Shown here: positions 38,701 through 50,700 of the stretch, piece by piece | How the letters are laid out: each line of letters opens with the position of its first letter | Numbering within the stretch: the first letter of the stretch is position 1 | Source: Porites lobata | Taxonomy: Eukaryota; Cnidaria; Anthozoa; Scleractinia; Poritidae | DNA: 64,000 bases | Direction: 5' to 3' | NCBI GenBank assembly: GCA_942486035.1 | Contig: CALNXK010000071.1 | Coordinates: forward strand, 245,001-309,000 | Position numbers and translations under genes: made by a program | Notes under the pieces: generated by a model | What the model was told of the DNA's origin: nothing | The model's input: the letters and a program-made list of their open reading frames with translations, nothing else | Databases searched by the model: none

Positions 38701-41700
38701 GAGTCTAGCTAACAGTAAACAATAATGTATTTGTAAATGCTAGCAATACAAGGGTACAAAGGTCATTTAGCCCGCATGGCTTCACGTGCAGTCAATTTAT
38801 TGTCCAATAACAGCGCTGATTTTTCTCCCTGTCAATCAAAGTATGATCGTCCGTTTGCTTTCGTTCTTTGAATCATTCAGTTCTTCAGCTTTGACAAGAA
38901 TCACAGTTCCCTCCCACCCGTCCCTTTGTATTGGTAGGATTTTACAATTAGTAGTACTCAAAGACAATGTATGAAGCCTTAATAGTTATAGTTTTTTACA
39001 AAAAAACAAAACAAAACAAAAACATAGTCACAACAATCTTCAAGGACAGGAACTTTGGCAAGTTGACTTATTGTCAAATGTCAATAATATATATTCCTAT
39101 ACAAGATAGAATATTGTTATTGTTATTGCTAATATTTTGTGGCTCATTAAGACGTGTTTAAATTTGTTAAAGGTACAATAAAGTCAGGGTTCGGGATTAA
39201 GTGCTCCCATGCTGGTCACACTTTCACCCATAGACTCATGGCAGCTATTCATTCTGGGGATCGGTACCCCTATAGCTGTGTTGCCATGGGAATGAGTGTT
39301 ATCCCGGAGGATTATCACCTCCTGTAGGGGATTACTACCCCTTCCGCGGCCAAGGGATTATCACCCTTGAGAGAGAATTATCATCTCTCTTTGTTGCATA
39401 ATATTAGCTTTAGACCAACATGTTATGTCAGCAATTCTGCGACTGGACTGCTTAATCCCCTACCCCTTTACGCCACAAAGTGTGTTCATATTCCTGTCTT
39501 AGCTAAGGGGTTGATAGCATTAAATTCCAAAACTCAGAGCAAAAATTAAGAAAAAGAGACGAATATTCAGTGTTCAGTAGCAATGAGGAAATTTTATCAC
39601 AGCGTTCACGAGAATACAACTAGAATACTCTGAGCTATTTGGGTATGTAACGACTGATTGGTTAATGAGTAGGAATGGCGGGCTCCGAACGCTGATTAAA
39701 CGCTATGGTTAAATTTTCATTGTCAAAACTCAGAAGTCATGTTGAAAATTTTTTAAGGTCGAGTTTGAAATATGACTTGGCAAGTGTAATTTGATGAAGC
39801 GAGTTGAAAATATACGGCGAGCAAGGTCAAGTAAAAGAGTTGAGTTTAAAAAATAAAAGACGAGTGTAAAAACGTTTTCCAATGATGCGAAATCTGAAGG
39901 AAGAGTGTAAAATTTTATATTCGGCTATAAATTTCAAGTAGAAATTTAAATGATGAATTTAAAATTCAAACAATGAATTTTGGCGGGGATCGTACGCCAT
40001 AAATTTAGGACGGTTTTGTATTCATTTTATTTTATGAATTTTTCTGGTAGTTCCATCCTGTTTTTGTACTGTTTTTTTTTTTACAATTTTTACCCTGTTC
40101 TTGCATTTTTGCATCCTATCTCTGATGTATTTTCATAATACATGCGTGCTTTTGCTTTTCTACTTCTGTGGTATTTTAATACTATTTTCAAAGTATTTTT
40201 ATTGTATTTGCAAATACGAGTATCATGATTTTACTAAATTTCAAAACCGATTAAACAGCTATTAAAATATATTTTGAAACATAACATTTTAATAGCGTTT
40301 TAAACATGTTAAAACATCTTTAAAATCAGTCGAAAAATAAATATCTTTTTGTACCCATTTTAAACCTGCTTTTTTCAAAATACGTTTAAAATACGTTTAA
40401 AATGGTCATCAAAAATAGTTTTAGCGTAGACGGCGGGCGGGAGAAATTGCTTCCGTTTACTAAAATAGCAAAAGAAATGAATCGATAACATTGGCGAGCA
40501 AATAATCGTTATAAATATTTGGAAAACCGATGGAAAAGGTTACATATGTTTGGAAAATCAAGCTTTCTCGACCTTGAACCTTCGGCAATGATTCATGCCG
40601 ACTCCGTGTCATTTCTCACCTCTACTGATGATCGAATTCAGAAGTATTCGTCGATGTTTGGCTTTTCCTGGACAAATCCATCTGTAAATTCTCAGTGGTC
40701 AGGAGCCCATCAAATGGAGCCTCCATCTCCATTAATTTCTTGAGTCAACCCTTTCCCGAGTAGATTTATAAATAGAACGGCTAGTTTCCCGCGAAAAGTG
40801 TCATATTTCCGTGAGTCTCGTGTGACACCGTGAAAAAATAAAATTGGATGCAGTCGAACTCAGAAGCCCGTCCTTCGACCGTTTTCCTTTTTTCCTTCTC
40901 GTCCATTGTTACAGCCGCTGGGATCTGGGTATCATGAAATAAAAGTTAATGAATTACCCGACTGAGACTGAGCATGAAGCGATGGGACAAAGGCAGTGAA
41001 CTGAGGATCACGGCAAGGTTATCTTTGCGAGTGTTTATATTGCTGTCATACATCCCACATTTAAGCATGCACCTTGAAAAGAGTCGACGATTAAGCGTTA
41101 TGTGGACGATTTGGAACTTCTCGATGATCAGCGCCGAAAAAGTGCCAGGATCATTTGATTTTTGTCATCACCGTAAGTAGCAACTAACGAGGAATGCTTC
41201 AGTTCCGAAATTTGAGAAATTGCAGTCTTCCTTTACAAATGACTTGTATCACCATGAGAGTTGCCTGATAAATCTGGCACTTGAAAAGTTGAACAGATGA
41301 CAACAGTTGCTCGACCGTGAAGCTAACTCAAAAGTAATTTGCTAACGGAGGAATTTGTGACATCGCGCTACAGTCCAAAGACCCACTTATCTCAAGAAAA
41401 ACAAAATGGATTGTATCTGCGCCAAAAGAATTATGACTGACTAACGGGACAATTCTCAGCAGTTAATGTAGAAGTTTAGGCTCAATTCCTTCCTTCGAAT
41501 TCGCATCTGTAGATCACTTTTTTGCGAGAATACAATGGCTGAACCCGGCGTTACAAAACATAGCAGGGAATCATCACACTAGCTGACGGACAAAACAAAC
41601 ACAAGGACTACAAGTATTTATTCAGATAAAGGCATTTCGGAAAAAAAAACCTTGAAAAACTAGAAATTTGATTAATACTGAGTCATTTAGCCGAAATAAG

Positions 41701-44700
41701 AACCTTGACGCTCAAAAAAATTGGCTAAAGAAAACGAATCCTATCAGAACTACAGACTGCAGATAGTAGTATCATTATGCATGTAACAGACCAGCTTCAT
41801 GGCCTCTTAATGTGAGACAAGCAACCACAATTAAGATTAAAATAGTCAGAGTTTAAAATTCTCCACAGTATAATCTACCCGCTAGAAAGAAAAGAAGAAA
41901 GAAAATCTCTGAGGGATGAAAACGCTAAAGTCACGTTTCACTAGCTTATGATTGTGTTTGGCCCGTCAACAACGAATTTCCTGCTGAGGTACAATAGCAG
42001 TGTCATTTCGTCGTTGTGATTGGCTCTTCCCACCGTCGGCGCGCGAAGTCTCCCCTGGGAACCGTTCTAATTATAAATCTAGTCGGGAAAGGGTTGAGTC
42101 CAAGGGCTTGTATGGGAGATGGAGGCTCCATTTGATGGGCTCCTGCAGTGGTATATAAAAAATGTGTGCTCTGATGTGGCTTAGGGTCTATAATCACGAT
42201 TTGGGCTTGTAACTAGTTCAACTCTTCAAGGTTTGTTTTGAGTATTCCGGATACGCTTCTTTCTTTCTGTTTCACGCGCGTGTCTTGTGACATGCAAATC
42301 AGCTAAGAAATGGTATCTAATGCGCATGTGCATTAGCTGACTGTGTCCCTTTAAGGTGACTCGACCCAGTTTTTTTGGGGGGGTACCATCCTACTTTGAA
42401 GCTCTCTGGTATCCCCACCTTTACTTTTATCGTAAGTCTAACACATTGAATGGATAACATATAGATCAATCTAAAATATAACATAAAATTTTTGGCGATC
42501 GGAGTAAATGTCACGTGGTTATAATGCCACGCCCCTTTGAGGTCTGAGTCGGAAATCTGCTGTTGCCGGCATTTTTTCGTGAAAATCTCTCGGCTACACA
42601 TAGTGCGCATTAGTGCCTTGCGCTGAACAGAGTTTCAGCAAAATCGCAAAGACCCAATTCGAGAAATTCAGCGGTTTCCAAATTTAGGTCATAATTTATG
42701 CGAAAATGATAAGCAAACTTTACACGGATTATATCTAATAAACTATGAGATTCATCTCTTTATTTTGGGCATCGTTATAACAGATGGGTCCTTGCAAGTC
42801 AGCAAAACAATTTAGGGCCTTGTAAATGCGCGCGATTTCGAGCAAAGCAAACATATAGAAATTATAGTTTTCGCTAGTTGTTGACGTTTGTCAGCCTTTA
42901 AGAGTCAATCTCACGAAAAAAGCATTTTCTTAAAAATTCGTAGTTTTTTTTCCTTCCAATTTTTCCAGGGCCACAATTGATTAACTAACTACCCGGATTC
43001 TGAATTTCATGATCATTGAAAAACTGTGACATTATCTACTACAAGCCCAAACTTGAGTAAACATTGAAGATTTTTAGCGTTTTGGCTGAGTTTGTGCTTT
43101 GGGAGTTTTCTATTGTTTCTAGTCTGTCATGATACAACATTCTTGTTCAGCACGCGTGATTTGACCGCGCTCGGCTGACTTCCGAATGCTCACCAAGAAT
43201 AATAATTTTGGTACGGTGAGACAGGCGATGGCGTGATACGTAGAGGTTTAACTCACAATTTTTAATCAATTTTCGTGCTTCTTGTGCCTTTGCAAAAAAA
43301 TCAAGAAATGCTACACACTAAATCTACTTACCATTAAAAAAAATATCATTTTTACATAGGTTTAATGCAAGCCAATAATTAAACCAACTCATTACTTATC
43401 CTTTTATCTGGTAGTGAAAAAATTAATTACACTTGTAAGCACTGTCAGTTTTTTTGTGACTCTTGGTTTCGCTCTTGAATCTTTCTTGCTCGTCTTGCTT
43501 AGAAGTAACGCTAAAATTGTTAGCAAAGCCCTGGTACCTCCTGCAGTATACAAAGCGCTGAGGGTGTTCATGTCTTAGACGTTACGTGACGGGAATCCCT
43601 TCTATTTTCTCATACAAAATTATCATATCTCGGTGAACATTCGAAAGTCAGCCAAGCACGGTCATTGCACGTGTGCTGAACAAGAATGTTGTATCATGAC
43701 AGACTAGAAACAATAGAAAACTCCCAAAGCACAAACTCAGCCAAAACGCTAAAAATCTTCAATGTTTACTCAAGTTTGGGCTTATAGAAGGTAATGTCAC
43801 AGTTTTTCAATGACCATAAAATTCAGAGTCCGGGTAGTCAGTTGATCAATTGTAGCCCTGAAAAAATTTCAAGGAAAAAAAAACTACGAATTTTTAAGAA
43901 AATGCTTTTTTCTGGAGAAGGACTCGCGCATTTACAAGGCCCTAAAGTTTTTTGCCGACTTGCAAGGACCCATCTGTTATAAAGATCCCCAAAATCAAGG
44001 GATACATCTCATAGTTCATTAGATATAAGCGTGTATAGTTGGCTTTTCATTTTCACATAAATTATGACCTAAATTTGGAAACCGCTGAATTTCTCGAATT
44101 GGGTCTTTGCGATTTTGCTGAAACTCTGTTCAGCGCAAGGCATTAATGCGCACTATGTGTAGCCGAGAGATTTTCACAAAGAAATGCCGGCAACAGCAGA
44201 TTTTCGACTCAGACCTCAAAGCGGCGTGGCATTATAACTACGTGACATTTACTCCGATCGCCAAAAATTTTATGTTATATTGTAGATTGATCTATATGTT
44301 ATCCATTCTATGTGTTAGACTTACGATAAAAGTAAAGATGGGGATACCAGAGAGCTTCAAAGTAGGATAGTACCTCTCCAAAAAAACTGGGTCGAGTCAC
44401 CTTAGAACACCTTTAAAAGCACTCGAAAAATACATGAAAAGTACACTTTTCACCATATTTAAAACCTATTTCGCAAAACAGGCTAAAACGGTTTTCAAAA
44501 ATAGCTTAAAAATACATTCAAAACGGTGTTGGATTTGGTATGGGTTCAGCAACTACTCCAGGCGCAGTCTTGACCAGATTCCATTTTTTTGTTTCTTTCG
44601 TTTCCTGGTTTGTTTTAGTTGATCTTTACATGTCCATTTAATCTAGACGTAGTTCTTTTTTAATGCGACTCCCTGAAATCATAAGAACACTGATGTTGTT

Positions 44701-47700
44701 GTTTACTGCCACTTTCGCAACAATTTCTTTCCTTAATATGAACTACGCTTAAGCTAAAAACAAAACAAACAAACCAACAAACAAAGAGCAGTTTGTTCCT
44801 GATAGTGTTTTATTCTTTTAGTATTTTATCAATTAAGAGAACTGCATAATGTCACAACTGAATGGCTCAATAATATCTTATCGATAGTAATCAATAACAA
44901 TCCATAAAAAACATTACCGACTTCTATCGGAAATCGATATTGATCAAAGTCACAACTTTTTTATCGATTTCTATCGATTGTTATCGGAAATCGTTATTCA
45001 TCGATATTTGATATCCATGACTATCGATTGTTATTGATTATAGGTTTATCGGTTATCTACGTCTGGCATATGTGCAATACTATGCGGTCACATCGCACAG
45101 TTCTGGCTCGATTTTTTAAATGATTTTAATCTTTATTTTTCTAGTAATGTTCCTAGAACAAGCTTGTACAAATAGATGAAAAAATATCACTTTGCAATAT
45201 TATCCCTCAACAGCAGAATGCTCTAAAGCAGACCTGATATGTGATGGAAGAAAATGCATTAATGTTACACAACTTTGCGACGGCGAAGCCGATTGCATGG
45301 ACGGTTCGGATGAGGAGGAGAATAATTGCCGTAAGTCTGAAACTTTATAGTACTTGTGCCCTTAACCCCTTACATCAGCATGCATATTCTACTCACTGTT
45401 CTCGACCCACTTCTTATTATTGTGACGAAAGGGAATTTCTTTAACAACTAAAGGCCGTTTTGATGACCTTTCCTTTATTCTGACGCTCTGACTGTGTGAT
45501 GTTTCAAAAGTAGTAATAATAGACTGTGACGTCAGTGAAGCCAAGCATGTTCCATTTTTAGTGCTTGCAAACAACCTGTTTGTTGTCTTGGAGCATGGGG
45601 ATGCCGTTAGCTCCTCAAAAGAAACAAAATTCCAGTTTTTAAAGCAACAGTCAACTCTTTCTGGCAATGCATCGCATACCACAGTTCTGGCTCGATAAGA
45701 GTGATTGTCGTGAAGCTGCATTGAAGGAGTAACTTAATTTTAATGTTACACTTTATCGGCCCACACCATTTGCAAATTTGGTGGACATCTCACCTACATC
45801 CCTTTTATACTAGCTACTTTCTTTTTATATCATTTGTGACAACACTGTTGGGGGTTTGATTTTAAAGGGTTCCTCGTAGATCTGGTATCTCTGGACAACT
45901 GGACTGGAACGTGGGAGGCCCTTGTAGCAATCCCATACATTCTCTATTTTTTGTGCCACGCCTTGTTGTTTTGTGTCACATTTAATGAAAAAGGCAGGCA
46001 TAGAGTACTAAAGTGTGACGTCATAAAAATGAAATTTCTGGAATTATGGGATTTGTCAGGATATTCTGAAAGAACAATGTTCAAGAGGCCTACTTGCCAA
46101 AAATGAGCATTTGGGGGCAAATTGTCTCTGAGATCGTAGCCCAGTTATGCTTAGAAAACTCCATACAAACCCTTCTAAATTTTTTTGGGGTCGACCCAAA
46201 AAAAAATTAGAAGGGTTTGTATGGAGTTTTCTGAGTATAACTGGGCTACGATCTCAGAGACAATTTGCCGCGAAATGCTCATTTTTGGCAAGTAGGCCTC
46301 TTGGACATTGTTCTTTCAGAATATCCTGACAAATCCCATAATTTCAGAAATTTCATTTTTATGACGTCATCACTTTAGTACTCTATTGTGCTTAAAGTAG
46401 TACTCTAAAAACATTAATTATCAATTATGTGATAGAAAATGCCACATTTTCCTATCAGACAGGTGCAGTGTCCTTTCACTAGTACATTTTGCTGAAACAT
46501 CATCACTGCTGGACGCGTCATCGCGTAGCTAGAATTCCCTGCCCGGTGAGGTCACCAAAAAATGTTCTTTCAGCTTAGGGGTTAGTGTTGTGCGATTTTT
46601 TTTGCCGTCACACTTTTAAACAACAAAACGTTCAAAGAGTACTGGAAACAAGAATTTTTCTGGAAATTTTATTCTGCGCTGTCCATCCCTCACTGGCCCA
46701 GATTAAATTTAAAGGAAAACAAAAGCCCAACTTTTTATCATATGTCTTCGTTTAATGGTTTTCAAGGCGGACGATAGATCACACGATTTCAAATGATACC
46801 GTTCGCAACTTTGTTTTTGCAAATTTTGTTTTAATGTTGACATGATAGTACTCGAACGTGCTTATCCATACAAAAATGGCGTGTTTAGATAGGTTTTTAG
46901 CGAGAAAAACTTGAGTGATCCGATAACCTGGCCTTATTCTACGGTATGGGATCTTGAATGAAATCGTTACGAATAACTCAGAATAAGAGGCAGAGATCCA
47001 TTCAAAGTCGCTGAAATCCTGGCTATAAGTCCGCCATATTTTAAAGACCAGATCGTAGCTCAAATGCAGACTTAGCTTGTTAAATTCCCGGATGTGACCA
47101 GGCATTTTACGCAACATAATCTCATATCCAAAGTTTTTGATTATCATCGTTCAACATCAAAATTTCCAGTTCTCTATCAGCGACGTCACGCTTTTCTCTC
47201 TTCATTTAAATGGGTTGCCTCCGGCATAAACTGATGTCCGGTAGAGAGATGGATTGTAAAGTAGAGGTTACTCTAATCTGTGATGTTGTCCTTGGTCGAT
47301 TCTGATAGCTCGTTTTGACGAGACAGAAAGGCCTTAATGCTAAATGCAATTGCCTCAGGCGATACGCGTTTAGGAGCCACTGATTTTTTATGTCCTACCC
47401 GTAGGAAAGTGCTTGTCTTTCAGTCTTGTCTAAGGGACGGGAAGAAATATTTCAGACTTGGTTAGCTTCCACTTTGCGCCGTTTAGCTTTTTGTATCTTG
47501 AACTCGTGTCAGTTTCTGTTTCACTTGTTTATGCGTGTTTTTGTTGTTGTAGTAGGTGAGTCAGATAGACATGTGATACAGTCGACAGACCACGCTTGGA
47601 TCAATCGTCTAAAGATAGCTTTTCACGATTTGAATGGCCTCTTGAGTGTTCAGCGGGGTCTTTTTCATTCTAAGCCATTCCTGAATAAGGCTGAGATCGT

Positions 47701-50700
47701 TGCAGCTGTGGTTGAACGATAGTTGTTGTTGTATTCGTACAGCTTAATCATAACTGACAGACGACCATTAACAACGCAATTTAATTGACCAGTTAGGTCC
47801 ATAATCAGCTTAATACGAACAACTGATGAAATGCAACTCACTCTGGCAATGAAGAAGACTTCTTCATGGTCGATACGTCAGTCACTGTCAACAACAGTCG
47901 TATTTTTTCCTTGTTGTTATATGATCAGCTACTTAGGAAGATCAAGGCGATTTATATTCATCAAAAACGGGCAATGTCAACAGCTGCGTACCCAGTACCT
48001 ATGCGAAAGTGCGCACGTGCGTACTTGACAACAATAACAACTAATAATGATAATAATAATAATCATCATCATCATCATCATCATCATCGTCATAACTATA
48101 ACAAAATTCTCAAATCTGATTGGTTAATAACTCGTATAATTACAGAAATAATGATAATGATTACAAACAAATAAACAGCATATGTCAGTCTGCTTTCTAC
48201 CACCTGCGGAACATTGCTCAAATCAGTAAACATATCTCTTTCCGCCATCGTAAAACTTTGATCCACGCATTCGTAACATCCAAGATTTTCCGCTATAATC
48301 TGCTACTCTCAAGTCTTAAGAGCGACTTTCTGTAAATACCACGGATAGGTGTGCAAGATGGAAAAATCGAAATCCCCAAAACTTTGTCCCAACAAAGCCC
48401 TTTGGAAACTATTTTAGAAAATACAAGACTCAGTTCGCTTGACTCAATGTTTTCCAAAATAATAATTTTTTTAATTTTCACCTTCGAGAGGCCTTCAAAC
48501 CACCGAAAAATGTGCTTGATACCCTCGCTTCATGAATGGAAACGGAAACTAATACCATAACTTTTCTTACATTAAACAATGTTATGATCCTTCCTTTCTA
48601 CCTAAACGTTGTTACAATTTCAAAAGATTTCAATCTGATTTTTTAATATTTTTTCAAAATAACCCTCTAAATCAGCATTATCGCGACCATCAATTTTGCC
48701 ATTTTTCAACGGCGAAAATCCCTGCCTGGTACATGGCTTTCATTAGAAAAATGGTATTCCAGAGAAAGAGCAATGTTTCCCCTATCAATCTGTGAAATAA
48801 AATTCTGGGGCAATTGAAACTGCGAGTTTTTACAACGGAAAACATTTACGGTACTCGCGTGATTTACGACCTCTGAACTTGCAGTTGTATTGATGAATAC
48901 AAGGGAGAACTTAGACAGCACTTGAAACTCTGGCGCAAATTAGCCCCTTTTCCGCCCGTTTAAACACCAAAAACGATTTTAGATTTCACAGTGGTAAATT
49001 TTCAAAAGGAAAAGCAATTTTATTGTGCCAAAGTGTGCTATGAACTTCTTGACTACAACACATCCCTTACGTGCGTATTTGTTTACTTTTCCCGTATCTG
49101 TAACAGTTATCATATATCTACAAAACGGCTTTAGTGTCGGTAGCTATTCTTTAAAATGCTCTCATTTCTCATGAACGAAATCGTTATAGCTATAAAAAAG
49201 GAAAACGTTTTGACCTACCTCACATTATTTGACAACAGAACCGAATCCTTTACTGCCTTTAACGAAATGAGATTGCGTGACAAAGGACTTTGAGACCCAG
49301 GTTGAAGACAGATACGATTCCGAAAAAGACACTCACGCGGTGCCTTCTGTAACTATAAAAGCAAAACATGTAAATAATCAAAATCCTTAGTTTCACTGAC
49401 TTATCCGCTAGAGCGATTATGAAAACGTAAGACTGAAAAAACATATTTTCCACAACAGACTATGAAGTGGTTGGCCCTTATATTCTCTTACTTTCCATAA
49501 ACGCCTGCTTACACATTTTGAAATACGATTATGAATTCCTTACTTGTATCCTTAGAAAATGACATTTAGGGGAAAAAGTGCTAATTCCTAGTCTTAAATG
49601 CCATCCGTCCCTTCCCTCCACCCCCTAAGGGGCGGTAGCCCGTTTCGGGGTGGGGCGAAGAAAGGCAGAACATTTCAAACTGGACATAGCGGGGCTAGAA
49701 AACCTGCATAATTTTAGAGCACCTCTGGTGTTAAAAGCAAAGCTTTCAGTAGTTCTGGCAACCTCGAGCAAGTTTTGCATTTCTGAGCAACGTTTGGGAA
49801 AAATATAGGCTTATGTCAAGCCAGAAAAAAGTGAGCAGTTTGATAGAAAATGTCAAGTACGACTGAACCGCGCCCGTATAAGTGCCCCTAATGATTCTGG
49901 CAGGGGGAGGGGGGAATTTTGAAATGGAGCGAAGGGGACCTAGGTCTAAACATACCGTCTGCGCTTTAGCTGTGAGTCTGCCTTGGAGATAAATTTCGCT
50001 CATATTTTTGAGCAACTCTTTAAAGAAGATTGCAAGCCGTATAGTTGCGTCCGTCTGGAACGCTGGAGCGGTGAAACCAATGATCGCGCCCCTCACACCT
50101 TGAAAAAAAAACTGCGTTTTTTGAGAAAAAAAGGAAACGAAAATAAAAGAGAAGGAAAGGCCGTTCGCACTAACTAAAAGCTATTGTTTTTTGCATTGCT
50201 ATTGAAAATCTGAAAAGGAACAGTCTTACACACGTAGCCCTCGGGGCGGTACCAGGTGAATATATCACACACCCCATCGTTCCAGTATATAACCTTTACG
50301 TAAGCGTAGGATGTAAGACACACTTGCGGATACGCGTAAGCATAACGTGAGATACACAGGCGCAAAAAAATAACAGTGGCGCGGCTAATGTTGGCTCCCC
50401 TCACGGGCGTTGTTCAGTCGTACTTGACATTTTCTATCAAACTGCTCACTTTTTCTGGCTTGACATGTGCCATAACCTATATTTTGGCAAAACGTTCCTC
50501 AGAAATGCAAATCTTGTTCGAGTTTGCCAGAACTACAGAAAATGTAGGTAGGTTTAGAGGTGCTATAAGGTTATGCAGGTGTTTTAGCCCCGCCATGTCT
50601 AGTCTGAAATGTTATGCGTGCCTTCGCCCCACCCCGAAACCTGCTGTGGCCCCTTAGGGGGTGGAGGGAAGGGACGGATGACATTTTAGACTACGACTTA

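Larger units (their letters stand above)
33336..39525 (+). mobile_element. DIRS-order retroelement (PAT/Ngaro-type split direct repeats)
   Basis: The element has the order A1 - Gag - RT - RNase H - tyrosine recombinase - B1 - A2 - spacer - B2. A1 (33,336-33,580) and A2 (38,661-38,905) are both 245 bp and differ at about 5 positions; B1 (38,333-38,663) and B2 (39,195-39,525) are both 331 bp and differ at about 4. Such split direct repeats and a tyrosine recombinase instead of an integrase define DIRS-order elements; they insert without target duplication, and none is seen. Internally it is damaged: a LINE insertion, frameshifts, a recombinase active-site change and a tandem duplication. The low repeat divergence suggests a fairly recent insertion. 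It lies in receptor intron 6. Confidence 0.9.

Noticed and set aside
42317..44370. Mirror-image frames (MRTMCSREIFTKKCRQQQ) on both strands
   Set aside because: They come from the two arms of the foldback element, not a gene.
47426..47722. Possible receptor exon after an acceptor at 47,552
   Set aside because: In the required phase it runs to a stop without a donor, whereas the LDLa exon joins directly to the TM exon.
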